DNA of 64,000 nt from Subsaxibacter sp. CAU 1640 (GCF_023156585.1 NZ_JALNMI010000004.1:1-64000), one strand, 5' to 3'; counted from the first letter of the stretch, positions 54,884 through 63,572 are shown. Translations and numbers: made by a program. The notes: generated by a model not told the origin, from the sequence alone.

Positions 54884-57799
54884 ATGCGATTGATTTTCCC
54901 CCTCATCACTATTCTTTTAGTCACTTTAAACTCTTTTTCACAAGGGAATGATAACCCTTTAGCCACAAATGATGCTGCCAAACAAACCAAATGGGTCGAT
55001 AGCATCTACAACAGTATGAGCCTTGAGGAAAAGGTGGGCCAACTGTTTATGGTACAGGTGTATTCTCAAAAGAAAAACCTCGATAAAAATAAGATAGTCA
55101 ATCAGATACTCAACCAAAAAATTGGGGGCATCATTTACACGGTTGGCGACCCCGAAAGTCAAGCATTGTTGAACAATGAGTTGCAAGCCGCATCAAAAAT
55201 TCCCTTACTGATTGGTATGGATGCCGAATGGGGTTTGAGTATGCGTTTAGAATCGACTTATGCGTTTCCTTGGAATATGACGCTCGGTGCCATTAGCGAC
55301 AATAAATTGGTTGAAGAAACAGGGCGTTACATTGGCGAGCACTGCAAAAGGTTAGGAGTGCATTTTAACTTTGCGCCAGATGTGGATATCAATACCAATC
55401 CGAAAAATCCTATCATTGGTAATCGATCGTTTGGGGAAGATAGAGATAACGTCACTGAAAAAGCTTCGGCTTTTATGAAAGGTATGCAGTCTGCTGGAGT
55501 GTTGGCAAGTGCAAAGCATTTTCCTGGTCACGGCGATACGGATAGTGATTCTCACAAATCCTTGCCGACAATTAATTTCAATGAAAAACGTATTGACTCC
55601 ATTGAGTTATATCCTTACAAACGTCTCATTAAAGAAGGACTTTCCAGTGTGATGGTAGCGCATCTCAATGTACCAAGTTTAGAGCCGCGTAATGGTGTGC
55701 CTTCATCGTTGTCAAAAACCATCATTCAAGATATTTTGAAACAACGTCTTCAATTTAAAGGCTTGATTTTTACTGATGCTTTGGGAATGAAAGGTGTTTC
55801 TACTTATAGCAGTTCGGCAGATGTTGATTTGGCTGCGTTTTTGGCTGGTAATGACGTGTTGCTGATGTCTGAAGATCCAGAAAAAGGTGTTGCAAAGTTA
55901 ATTGAGGCTTACAATGCCAAAGAAATTACTGAAGAGCGTCTGGCACATTCTGTCAAAAAAATATTGATGGCGAAGTATAAAGTTGGCCTGAATAAGTACA
56001 GTCCAATTGGTACTGCCAACTTGGTTAAAGATTTGAATCGTTTAAAAGATGATTTGCTGTACGAAGAATTGATGGAAAACGCCATCACTGTGACACGCAA
56101 CAAAAAAGAAATTCTACCATTGCGTCATTTGGAAACAAAAAAGATAGCATACGTAAAGTTTGGAGACGATACTGGTTCGGCGTTTTATGACGAGTTAAAA
56201 AAATATACAAAAGTTCACGAGATTTCTGGTAGTTCATTGGAAGAACTTCTTTCAAAGCTAGAAAACTATAATACGGTTATCATTGGCTTGCACAAATCGA
56301 ATGCAAATCCTTGGAAAGACTATAAGTTTACAGATCAAGAATTGGTTTGGTTGTATGAAATTGCAAGAACCAACACAGTCATTCTAGATGTCTTTGCAAG
56401 ACCTTATGCGTTGAACGATTTAAAAAGCATCGAAAATATTGAAGGTATCGTGATGAGCTATCAAAACAGTGAGATTGCGCAACGCAAGTCGGCACAATTG
56501 ATTTTTGGTGCCATTGCAGCCAAAGGTCATTTGCCTGTTTCAACCGGAGAGAATTTTAAGGTGAAAGATGGTATCACTTATAATGCCATTCAATCGTTGA
56601 GTTATGGGTTGCCAGAGCGCGTGGGTATGAGTTCTGAAAAACTGAAGAAACTCGATTCAATGGCATTGTTGGCTATCGACCATAAAACCACGCCAGGATT
56701 GCAATTGTTGGTCGCTCGTAAGGGTAAAGTAGTTTACAATAAAACCTTCGGAAAACACACTTATGATGACAAAGAACCTGTAAAGCCTGAAGATATTTAT
56801 GACGTCGCATCACTGACCAAAATCTTGGCAACCTTACCATTATTGATGGAATTGGAAGAGAAAAATGCTGTGACACTCGACACTAAATTGTCCAAGATGC
56901 TTCCGGAGTACGCTACTTCAAACAAAAAGAATATCACCATAAAAGAGATGTTATCTCATTATGCGCGACTACGTCCTTGGGAGCCTTTTTATGTAAAAAC
57001 TTTAGATTCAGCAAAAAAGCCAAGTGCTAAATATTATCGACGCAAGTCAAGCCCAATGTACAGTGTTAAAGTGGCTGATGAAATTTACTTAAGACACGAT
57101 TATCCCGACACCATTCAAAAAATCATTAGGGATAGCGATCTCCTTCCGACGCTTCGTTATAAATACAGTGATTTCCCTTATTTCATTTTGAAGAAATATA
57201 TTGAGGAGTATTATGACAAAACCTTGGACGAATTGGTGCAAGACCGTTTTTATCAATCGCTTGGCGCCAATCATACAATGTACAATCCTGCGCCGACCTT
57301 TAGTGATGAAAACATTGTTCCTACTGAAGTGGACAATTATTACCGTTATCAAACCATCAGAGGGTATGTGCACGATATGGGTGCAGCGATGCAAAATGGT
57401 GTAGGAGGGCACGCTGGTATTTTCAGTAATGCCAATGATGTCGCGAAGATTATGCAAATGTATCTACAAAAAGGCTATTATGGTGGCAAACGCTATCTAA
57501 AGACGGAAACAATTGATAAGTTCAATACGTGCTACTATTGTAGTAAAGGAGTAAGGCGAGGCATTGGTTTTGATAAGCCCCAACCTAGTGGCGATGGCCC
57601 AACTTGTGGCTGTGTTTCGATGGACAGCTTTGGTCATACGGGCTTTACAGGAACGATGGCTTGGGCTGATCCTGATAAGGAAATTGTGTATGTCTTTTTA
57701 TCCAACAGAACTTATCCTGATGCCAATAACAATGCCTTGTTAAAAGAAGGCATAAGAACTGAAATTCAACGTCTGATTTACGAAGCGATTATCGAGTAA
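54884..57799 (+). CDS. GH3 beta-N-acetylglucosaminidase fused to a serine beta-lactamase-like hydrolase
   Basis: A 971-residue exported protein (signal MRLIFPLITILLVTLNSFSQ). Residues about 30-400 are a GH3 catalytic domain: KHFPGHGDTDSDSH near 211, as in NagZ, and the nucleophile aspartate in FTDALGMKG near 297. A GH3 C-terminal domain runs to about 570. Residues about 590-960 form a class C/serine hydrolase domain with S643-L-T-K646, a YSD motif near 760 and HTGFTGT near 919. Fusion of a muropeptide glycosidase with a D,D-peptidase-like domain suggests peptidoglycan turnover. This fusion is common in Bacteroidota as I know it. Confidence 0.93.
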   Translation: MRLIFPLITILLVTLNSFSQGNDNPLATNDAAKQTKWVDSIYNSMSLEEKVGQLFMVQVYSQKKNLDKNKIVNQILNQKIGGIIYTVGDPESQALLNNELQAASKIPLLIGMDAEWGLSMRLESTYAFPWNMTLGAISDNKLVEETGRYIGEHCKRLGVHFNFAPDVDINTNPKNPIIGNRSFGEDRDNVTEKASAFMKGMQSAGVLASAKHFPGHGDTDSDSHKSLPTINFNEKRIDSIELYPYKRLIKEGLSSVMVAHLNVPSLEPRNGVPSSLSKTIIQDILKQRLQFKGLIFTDALGMKGVSTYSSSADVDLAAFLAGNDVLLMSEDPEKGVAKLIEAYNAKEITEERLAHSVKKILMAKYKVGLNKYSPIGTANLVKDLNRLKDDLLYEELMENAITVTRNKKEILPLRHLETKKIAYVKFGDDTGSAFYDELKKYTKVHEISGSSLEELLSKLENYNTVIIGLHKSNANPWKDYKFTDQELVWLYEIARTNTVILDVFARPYALNDLKSIENIEGIVMSYQNSEIAQRKSAQLIFGAIAAKGHLPVSTGENFKVKDGITYNAIQSLSYGLPERVGMSSEKLKKLDSMALLAIDHKTTPGLQLLVARKGKVVYNKTFGKHTYDDKEPVKPEDIYDVASLTKILATLPLLMELEEKNAVTLDTKLSKMLPEYATSNKKNITIKEMLSHYARLRPWEPFYVKTLDSAKKPSAKYYRRKSSPMYSVKVADEIYLRHDYPDTIQKIIRDSDLLPTLRYKYSDFPYFILKKYIEEYYDKTLDELVQDRFYQSLGANHTMYNPAPTFSDENIVPTEVDNYYRYQTIRGYVHDMGAAMQNGVGGHAGIFSNANDVAKIMQMYLQKGYYGGKRYLKTETIDKFNTCYYCSKGVRRGIGFDKPQPSGDGPTCGCVSMDSFGHTGFTGTMAWADPDKEIVYVFLSNRTYPDANNNALLKEGIRTEIQRLIYEAIIE

Positions 57800-57811
57800 G
57801 TACTTTTACAA

Positions 57812-57846
57812 TCTAACGTCTAACAACTAACATCTAACCACTAAAA
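57812..57846. repeat. Short quasi-tandem CTAACN repeat upstream of bshA
   Basis: Five imperfect repetitions of an ATCTAACGTCTAACAACTAA-type motif lie just before the bshA start. It may be junction debris rather than a regulatory element. Confidence 0.5.
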
Positions 57847-57847
57847 C

Positions 57848-58987
57848 ATGAAAATAGGAATCGTATGTTACCCAACCTTTGGAGGCAGTGGCGTCGTCGC
57901 TACCGAACTTGGTTTGGCACTCTCAAAACGAGGTCATGAAATCCATTTTATTACCTACAGCCAGCCGGTGCGCTTGGATTTATTGGGCAATAACGTACAT
58001 TACCACGAAGTCAACGTACCAGAATATCCACTGTTTCTTTACCAGCCGTATGAGTTGGCTTTGAGTAGTAAGTTGGTAGATATGGTAAAGCTGCACGGCA
58101 TTGAGATTTTACATGTGCATTACGCTATTCCGCATGCCTATGCGGCCTATATGGCAAAAAAGATGTTGCAGGAAGAAGGTATTTATGTGCCGATTGTCAC
58201 CACCTTGCACGGTACGGACATAACCCTTGTAGGTAGCCATCCATTTTACAAACCTGCGGTGACCTTTAGCATCAACAAATCGGATGCGGTGACGTCTGTT
58301 TCTGAAAGTTTAAAGGAGGATACTTTACGTTTATTCGATATCAAAAATCAAATAGATGTCATTCCTAATTTCATTGATTTGAGCAAATACAAAACGCATT
58401 TCACCGACTGCCAACGCGAACTTATGGCAAGGGAAAGTGAAAAAATCATCACACACATCAGTAACTTCAGAAAGGTAAAACAAATACCAGATGTTGTGAA
58501 TGTGTTTTACGAAATACAAAAACAAATGCCAGCCAAACTGATGATGGTAGGTGAGGGCCCAGAAAAGGCAGGGGCAGAGCAACTGTGCAAAAAGCTCGGC
58601 ATTGCAGATAAAGTAGTCTTCTTTGGTAACAGTAATGAGATTGATAAAATTTTATGCTTTAGTGATTTGTTCTTGTTGCCATCACTCACTGAAAGTTTTG
58701 GTTTGGCAGCCTTGGAAGCTATGGCATCTGGCGTACCAGTGATTTCAAGCAATACAGGAGGCATCCCTGAAGTAAATATTGAGGGCGTTTCAGGATTCTT
58801 AAGCGATGTAAATGATGTGGAAGATATGGCCAAAAATGCCATCCATATCTTATCAGACAATGAACGTTTGAAAGAATTCAAGGCCAATGCCAAACAGGAA
58901 GCTAAAAAGTTTGACATCCATAACATCGTGCCGCAGTACGAAGCTTTGTATGAAAGGACGTTGAAGTCTTGTAGTAAGTTTGTGTAA
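57848..58987 (+). CDS. bshA: N-acetyl-alpha-D-glucosaminyl L-malate synthase
   Basis: A 379-residue GT4-type glycosyltransferase that joins UDP-GlcNAc and L-malate in the first step of bacillithiol synthesis. The N-terminal domain starts with IGIVCYPTFGGSGVVATELG. The C-terminal donor site shows VGEGPEKAGAEQL and LLPSLTESFGLAALEAMASGVPVISSNTGG (the E-x7-E type element). Length is standard. The 57800-57847 spacer contains a short repeat. It is downstream of the GH3 gene, possibly by chance. Confidence 0.96.
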   Translation: MKIGIVCYPTFGGSGVVATELGLALSKRGHEIHFITYSQPVRLDLLGNNVHYHEVNVPEYPLFLYQPYELALSSKLVDMVKLHGIEILHVHYAIPHAYAAYMAKKMLQEEGIYVPIVTTLHGTDITLVGSHPFYKPAVTFSINKSDAVTSVSESLKEDTLRLFDIKNQIDVIPNFIDLSKYKTHFTDCQRELMARESEKIITHISNFRKVKQIPDVVNVFYEIQKQMPAKLMMVGEGPEKAGAEQLCKKLGIADKVVFFGNSNEIDKILCFSDLFLLPSLTESFGLAALEAMASGVPVISSNTGGIPEVNIEGVSGFLSDVNDVEDMAKNAIHILSDNERLKEFKANAKQEAKKFDIHNIVPQYEALYERTLKSCSKFV

Positions 58988-59047
58988 TTTTTGGTGCTCC
59001 ATATAAAAAGATAACACCTATCTTTAAAGTCAATTGAACCATCAACA

Positions 59048-59431
59048 ATGAATCACATCCTCACCCTTCTTATCACTCTCTTAAGCATCAGTAGCTTTGC
59101 TCAAGAGCAGGAGTACAGTCTTGAGTATGTTACTGCCGTGCTAGATTCCATAAAGATTGCCGACATCAAAGAACCTTGCGACTGCTCTGACGGTATGGAA
59201 AAAATTGCCGATATCATGGTCAAAAGTATGGAGGGTTACACCTCTCGGCAACAGATTATGAGTGATACTCTTGGCGTCAAAATTGTAAACATCACCACCA
59301 TAAAAACCCAACAGGTGGCCAAGCGTTGCCAAGGCGAACTGCGCCTAACAGACAACGATATCTACGACTGCGAGAGCTTTAAACTATTGGAAGAAAAATC
59401 CAAAGTGCTTAATAGGAAGTTTGGTAATTAA
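59048..59431 (+). CDS. Small secreted cysteine-motif protein
   Basis: A 127-residue protein with a signal peptide (MNHILTLLITLLSISSFAQ). After cleavage it has a CDCSDGM motif, then KRCQGELR and YDCESF, four cysteines in an order like that of the N-domain of the 50663 protein (CxC ... C ... C). No known role. The two are plausibly distant paralogues. Confidence 0.72.
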   Translation: MNHILTLLITLLSISSFAQEQEYSLEYVTAVLDSIKIADIKEPCDCSDGMEKIADIMVKSMEGYTSRQQIMSDTLGVKIVNITTIKTQQVAKRCQGELRLTDNDIYDCESFKLLEEKSKVLNRKFGN

Positions 59432-59547
59432 ATCATCCCCAACTACTGTCGTCATTATTTTCCCATCAATCTTCTTGACTCATAAGGATATACTCAAAAA
59501 AAACCTTACATTGTACATCAATCAACCTGATTAAGTTAAGATACCTT

Positions 59548-60609
59548 ATGAGAAATCTATCAACTCTAGTTGCGCTATGTTTGTGTGTTGTAAAAGGCAT
59601 AAGTCAAGAAAATGTCATCATCAATGGCTTAAATAACCCTTTGGGTATTGCTGTGAATGGTGATGAACTGTTCATCTGCGAACATCACACCACAGCGAGT
59701 ATGGGTTCCATATCAAAAATAAATCTTACAGACGCTAGCCCTGTAGCCGCACAATTGATAACAGGTCTCACTTACCCTCGCGCTGTGGCAATGGTAGGAG
59801 ATGAGTTGTACTACGCAACAAATTATCTATCAAAATTCAATATTAATGATGCAACACCCACACCTCAACAAATAATGCCTGTCTACCCACCGCGTGCCTT
59901 GTTTTTGGTGGGTAATTATTTATATGTATCGGGCGAAACCAGCATCCATAGACTAGATGTTACGGCCAGTACACCTGTGCTTACCACAGTGATAAGTGGC
60001 TTAACCTCTCGCACATTGGCATTTGCTTTAGATGGTGACGAACTTTATTTTGCCTATTCTAATAGGGTATCAAAGTTTAATGTCACAGATGCCAATCCAG
60101 TGGAAGAAGTCGTAATTTCTAATCTAGAAGGTAACGTTTATGCTCTAGCCATTTATGATCAGAAATTATTTATTGGCATGTCTTTGATACCAAAGATTGT
60201 AACACTAGATGTGGAGAATGGTGCATCGCAGGTAGAATTTTTTATGACACCCACTGTGGGCAACACAGTAAATTTCCTGGTCATTGGTGATGATCTTTAT
60301 GTGGCAGGCGGTACAGGTAACAGTATCTATAAAATTGAAGATTTGCCAACCCTATTAAGTGTAGAAGAATCGCAACCTTTTATGGCAACCAAAGTGTATC
60401 CCAACCCTACAGACGATATAGTTCAGTTAATGGGATTGACAGAAAGTTGCAACTATGACATTGTAAATACCCTTGGCACCAAGGTAAAGCAAGGTCTCCT
60501 AGATAGAAATGGTACACTCGATATCAATCAGCTCTCGGCAGGCATTTATTATTTAAGACTAAAGGGTGCCTCACTCAAAGCACAGACCTTTAAAATAGTA
60601 AAGAAGTAG
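59548..60609 (+). CDS. T9SS-sorted beta-propeller-like secreted protein
   Basis: A 353-residue protein with a signal peptide (MRNLSTLVALCLCVVKGISQ). Residues about 20-265 hold repeated strand patterns (GDELFICEHH, GDELYYATNYL, GNYLYVSGET, GDELYFAYSN, GDDLYVAGGTG), an NHL/Kelch-like propeller with a repeated G[DN]xLY core. The last ~75 residues are a T9SS type A sorting domain: KVYPNPTDDIVQLMG, and the final SLKAQTFKIVKK. It is probably secreted or surface-bound. Ligand unknown. Confidence 0.88.
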   Translation: MRNLSTLVALCLCVVKGISQENVIINGLNNPLGIAVNGDELFICEHHTTASMGSISKINLTDASPVAAQLITGLTYPRAVAMVGDELYYATNYLSKFNINDATPTPQQIMPVYPPRALFLVGNYLYVSGETSIHRLDVTASTPVLTTVISGLTSRTLAFALDGDELYFAYSNRVSKFNVTDANPVEEVVISNLEGNVYALAIYDQKLFIGMSLIPKIVTLDVENGASQVEFFMTPTVGNTVNFLVIGDDLYVAGGTGNSIYKIEDLPTLLSVEESQPFMATKVYPNPTDDIVQLMGLTESCNYDIVNTLGTKVKQGLLDRNGTLDINQLSAGIYYLRLKGASLKAQTFKIVKK

Positions 60610-60684
60610 AATTTGTGAAGCTATTCAAATAGATTCCTATCCACAATAGCGATACTCTTTACTATCGCTCATATATTAACAGCT

Positions 60685-60954
60685 ATGAAAGACGGATTTT
60701 TTAAAATGGAATGGTTGATAGAATTGATTCAAAAACAAGAGTCTGAAAGAACGGATTGGATTGAGCAATTGAAAGCGACTGAACCACAACATAGGGTGAA
60801 GCAAGCCTATATATCGTTTATAAAATTTACCTCCGATGATTTTGATGAGAATATAGAACTATCACATTCTACAGAAGGAACTATTGTTTTAGATGTTTTA
60901 AAAGATGGGCGAATAGGAGGTATCGAATTTTTAAAATACGTTCCCCATTATTAA
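60685..60954 (+). CDS. 89-residue protein with DUF2283-like C-terminus
   Basis: A small soluble protein. The start MKDGFFKMEWLIELIQKQES is helical; the C-terminal ~45 residues (KQAYISFIKFTSDDF, STEGTIVLDVLKDGRIGGIE) match the DUF2283 pattern, a short domain whose two short strands and a GxxxGIE motif are typical. Function unknown. No operon neighbours. Reasonable but not certain. Confidence 0.6.
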   Translation: MKDGFFKMEWLIELIQKQESERTDWIEQLKATEPQHRVKQAYISFIKFTSDDFDENIELSHSTEGTIVLDVLKDGRIGGIEFLKYVPHY

Positions 60955-61321
60955 CTATCAACCATCAACTATCCACTAAAAACCACTTCCTCGCGTTTTT
61001 CCCTCTTTCCAACCCTGCCTTTTTCCATCAATTTCGCCCTTAAAAAGGTATCTTACTGGGAAAAATGACACTACAAATGTTAAATTTTTAAGCATTTCAA
61101 CGATTATATTTTAAGGAACTGAAGATGCTTCAACAGGCAGATTCTTCAATCCTGTCGTGGGGTTTGTCATCATTTTTGATACACTTTATCGTCATAATTT
61201 GCATATAATCGGATATATCTGCACTTTATCCGATGTTTTTCGTATTTCCCAACTCGCTATATTTACCAAAAAATCGGACCACGAAAAACCGGTTTAAAAA
61301 ATTAACCTAAATCTAAAAAAG
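60955..61321. other. 367-base gene-free region upstream of 61322
   Basis: There is no coding frame. It starts with a short CAACTATC-type repeat, then AT-rich sequence with two CACTTTATC copies (61182-61190, 61222-61230), an 8-bp inverted repeat (61208-61234) and a weak -7-like TATATTTA (61258-61265). Confidence 0.6.
61208..61234. promoter_or_regulatory. Inverted repeat upstream of 61322 holding an ATATCTGCAC motif
   Basis: ATCGGATA (61208-61215) and TATCCGAT (61227-61234) are exact reverse complements. The spacer contains ATATCTGCAC, whose reverse complement recurs twice downstream of the gene at 62373 and 62415. Confidence 0.55.
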
Positions 61322-62206
61322 ATGAAAACCAAAAAAACATCAGAAGCAACAGAAACCTCTTTCGAGGACATCAAACAAGGAATTAATATTACTAATGAAG
61401 CTGCGTTGGCTGCTATAGCAGAACGGAACAATGCTGCTGAAAAACGACCTGCAACACGCCTAGGCGAGAATGATGAACAACCTATTAAGTCTGCAAAGAA
61501 AGACCGCAGCATTGCGGCTACGGTGGACAATGGTAAAAAGTTTAATGCGAATATTGCCACCTTTGTACCACAATGGTTGTCCAATAATGCGTTGATAGTG
61601 TTGGAGAGTCTGCTAGCGATAGTTGTACTGGCAGGAGAGTTGGTAACCAATGTGAATGATAAAGTTGTAATGCACGGTAACCTTTTGAAGGTGCGTTTTA
61701 TGCTTTTTAATAACATTGATGCGTTTGGAACGCGAGTTTTAAATGAGTTGAAGGCGAGTGGTGCGCCAAGCACTACCATAGTGCGTGCCAACCATATCAT
61801 CTTAAAGATGCGTGGGAAACGTATTATTGCCATTGACCCTAATGAGACTGATGAAAAACACATCAGTGCGTGCCAAACGACGTTTGTAAACCAACTGGAA
61901 CATTTTAATGAGCTGATAACGCTAGTGAGCACTGTACCGAGCTATAACCCTGTGGTTGCTGAATTGCAGTTGGCCGCTTTAAAATTACGTGCTACAGAAA
62001 TGCTAGAAGCCCTTGAGAATGCGGAAGTGAGCCAAGCGGAACTGACTGCTGCAAGACGTGAGCGCAACAAATGTTTTAATGAGGAAACCGTAGGACTGGT
62101 AGATCGTTTTCAAACGGCGAAAGCTTCGGCGAAGGCGGTGTATGGTACAACGAGTGCGGAGTTTAAGTCTATTAAAGGATTGGAGTTTAGAAGGATTGAG
62201 GAGTAA
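61322..62206 (+). CDS. Unrecognised 294-residue protein, helical, disordered N-terminus
   Basis: The first ~75 residues are polar and probably disordered (KKTSEATETSFEDIK, ERNNAAEKRPATRLGENDEQ), ending with a basic SAKKDRSIAATVDN. The rest is predicted helical with many A, L, E and K residues, and a conserved-looking end (CFNEETVGLVDRFQTAKASA, EFKSIKGLEFRRIEE). I recall that similar proteins occur as multiple copies in flavobacteria with unknown function. It is flanked by inverted copies of a GTGCAGATAT motif (see findings), unlike the surrounding genes, and has a terminator ~55 bases past its stop. Confidence 0.6.
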   Translation: MKTKKTSEATETSFEDIKQGINITNEAALAAIAERNNAAEKRPATRLGENDEQPIKSAKKDRSIAATVDNGKKFNANIATFVPQWLSNNALIVLESLLAIVVLAGELVTNVNDKVVMHGNLLKVRFMLFNNIDAFGTRVLNELKASGAPSTTIVRANHIILKMRGKRIIAIDPNETDEKHISACQTTFVNQLEHFNELITLVSTVPSYNPVVAELQLAALKLRATEMLEALENAEVSQAELTAARRERNKCFNEETVGLVDRFQTAKASAKAVYGTTSAEFKSIKGLEFRRIEE

Positions 62207-62207
62207 A

Positions 62208-62240
62208 AGCCCCCTCTAACTTCCCCAAAGGGGGAGGATT
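62208..62240. repeat. Palindromic GCCCCCTCTAAC...GGGGGAGG element
   Basis: GCCCCCTCTAACTTCCCCAA then AGGGGGAGGA. CCCCC pairs with GGGGG. Elements of this form are seen in many Bacteroidota genomes as intergenic dispersed repeats, which I know from general acquaintance; the copy number here is unknown. Confidence 0.65.
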
Positions 62241-62259
62241 AAATTGAAGTTGAAATTGA

Positions 62260-62297
62260 AACCACAGCTCTTTAAAAAGGGTTGTGGTTTTTTTGTT
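62260..62297 (+). terminator. Terminator of the 61322 gene
   Basis: AACCACA (62260-62266) pairs with TGTGGTT (62283-62289); inner CTCTTT/AAAGGG extends it, followed by a T-run. Confidence 0.75.
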
Positions 62298-62371
62298 TTT
62301 TTGTCTTGCTGAATTTAATTTGGCGTTCAGGCTCACTGGCGAATAACAAAACCCTAAAAACAACACCAAAA

Positions 62372-62424
62372 AGTGCAGATATCCCGACAATGAAAGGTTA
62401 AAAACACTATTTTAGTGCAGATAT
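62372..62424. repeat. Paired AGTGCAGATAT direct repeats
   Basis: AGTGCAGATAT occurs at 62372-62382 and 62414-62424, 42 bases apart. The second ends six bases before the inverted repeat that opens the first cassette-like unit. Confidence 0.7.
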
Positions 62425-62429
62425 AACAA

Positions 62430-62439
62430 GTTACCCAAC
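62430..62439 (+). repeat. 5' flank GTTACCCAAC of cassette-like unit 1
   Basis: The reverse complement GTTGGGTAAC recurs at 63022-63031 just after the gene. GTTACC is shared with unit 2 (63150) while the next bases differ. Confidence 0.7.
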
Positions 62440-62445
62440 ATTTGA

Positions 62446-63015
62446 ATGAAAGCCCGAAAAAGAATTGAAAATACTGAAGTACTTGAGTTTCTAAAACCTG
62501 ATTTACTCGCTGAAATAAAACCATATTTTGGACTTGGAGGTTTTAACTTTAATCAAAATATTAAGGACTTTGAACAAAATTGGACTTACTCATATTTTGA
62601 AAAAGAAATACCAAACGGATTGAATTTTAAACTTGACGAAAATTACTTTTACTTAAGTGTTAACACCAGAAATAATGAGATTCACTTTGATATAGATTTG
62701 TTTACTGGAAAATTAAGCTCTATAATTTGTGGTAAAGGTTATAAAGGCAAATTAGATATTGGAGTCGGAATTGGAAGTTCAGTTAAAGAAGCATTAAAAA
62801 AGGACAAAAGTTTAGGATATAACTTGGATACTGATTGGATTGACAGAACTCCTTTCGATGGTTTAATAATTCATGTTCCACAGAAATTGCAAGCGGAATG
62901 TTGGGATTGTGCTTCCAGAGGAATTGAACTACCTGATTTCGAAATTGAACATATTGAATTAATTGATTTAGATTTCGCTAAAAAATTCTACGAAGGAGAA
63001 CTTTATTTTGAATAA
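62446..63015 (+). CDS. Hypothetical protein of cassette-like unit 1
   Basis: A 189-residue soluble protein (MKARKRIENTEVLEFLKPDL to ELYFE). No recognised domain: N-terminal helix, then beta-rich segments with aromatic residues, YLSVNTRNNEIHFDIDLFTG, and a cysteine pair near the end (ECWDCAS). The acidic, single-domain, orphan character resembles immunity-type or small accessory proteins, but that is speculation. It is flanked by a matched inverted repeat, GTTACCCAAC at 62430 and GTTGGGTAAC at 63022, and its TAA lies seven bases before the latter. Confidence 0.72.
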   Translation: MKARKRIENTEVLEFLKPDLLAEIKPYFGLGGFNFNQNIKDFEQNWTYSYFEKEIPNGLNFKLDENYFYLSVNTRNNEIHFDIDLFTGKLSSIICGKGYKGKLDIGVGIGSSVKEALKKDKSLGYNLDTDWIDRTPFDGLIIHVPQKLQAECWDCASRGIELPDFEIEHIELIDLDFAKKFYEGELYFE

Positions 63016-63021
63016 AAAAAC

Positions 63022-63158
63022 GTTGGGTAACACCGTGTATAATTCATTGCTTCGGATTTTTCCTCTGGAAAATCCTCGCCTTCCCTTAATTTGTTTCTTT
63101 TTTCCATATCTTTTCTCTAATTTAACGCAACGAAATCATGCACAAACACGTTACCTGC
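63022..63158 (+). repeat. Attachment-like imperfect palindrome between two cassette-like genes
   Basis: Outer arms GGTAAC (63026-63031) and GTTACC (63150-63155) pair fully. Next inward GTGTAT (63035-63040) pairs with ATGCAC (63138-63143) with one G-T. ATTCATTGC (63042-63050) pairs with GCAACGAAAT (63127-63136) with a mismatch and bulge. An inner hairpin GGATTTTTCC/GGAAAATCC lies at about 63054-63075. Total 137 bp. This two-arm, mismatched layout is that of integron attC sites; the core sequence is not canonical. Confidence 0.55.
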
Positions 63159-63164
63159 AATTGA

Positions 63165-63572
63165 ATGAAAAGCGGAATAATCATATTAACTATACTTCTT
63201 TGCGGATTGACGCAAAATTTTCAATCGGATTCTAAAAAGGAAACCAAGTATATACTGAAAGGCAAATTAATAAACGGTTTTGACGGACTTACACCTCTGT
63301 GCGGAATTTCGGCTTGGGCTACGGTTCTTGAATTTGAGATAATTGAATTTTCTGATTCGGAATATATAGACAAAACAATACCTATTATTTTTACTTGTCC
63401 AAATTCAAAAAGCAACAAACAATTTAAAGTCGGAAAAACTTATGAGTTGATTTTGACTGACAAAAATCCGTCTAAATTTGAATGGACAATGCTTGAATCA
63501 AAAAGAGAGATTCTGAATCAATATGAATTGAATAAAGAGTATTGGTTTGTAGAAAATAAAAACAGCAGGTAA
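63165..63572 (+). CDS. Hypothetical exported protein of cassette-like unit 2
   Basis: A 135-residue protein with an N-terminal hydrophobic segment (SGIIILTILLCGLTQNF) that suits a signal peptide or a lipoprotein; LLCG is a plausible relaxed lipobox. The mature part has two cysteines (TPLCGISAW, FTCPNSK) and strand-like sequence with an ending of YWFVENKNSR. No family is recognised. Its TAA stop lies inside the 3' GGTAAC repeat. The matched pair is GTTACCTGC at 63150 and GCAGGTAAC at 63565. Confidence 0.68.
   Translation: MKSGIIILTILLCGLTQNFQSDSKKETKYILKGKLINGFDGLTPLCGISAWATVLEFEIIEFSDSEYIDKTIPIIFTCPNSKSNKQFKVGKTYELILTDKNPSKFEWTMLESKREILNQYELNKEYWFVENKNSR

Noticed and set aside
61294-61932. 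212-aa minus-strand frame antisense to the 294-aa gene
   Set aside because: Residue make-up is serine- and leucine-rich as expected of antisense to an Ala/Glu/Lys-rich gene; the plus frame has leader, stop and terminator in the proper order.
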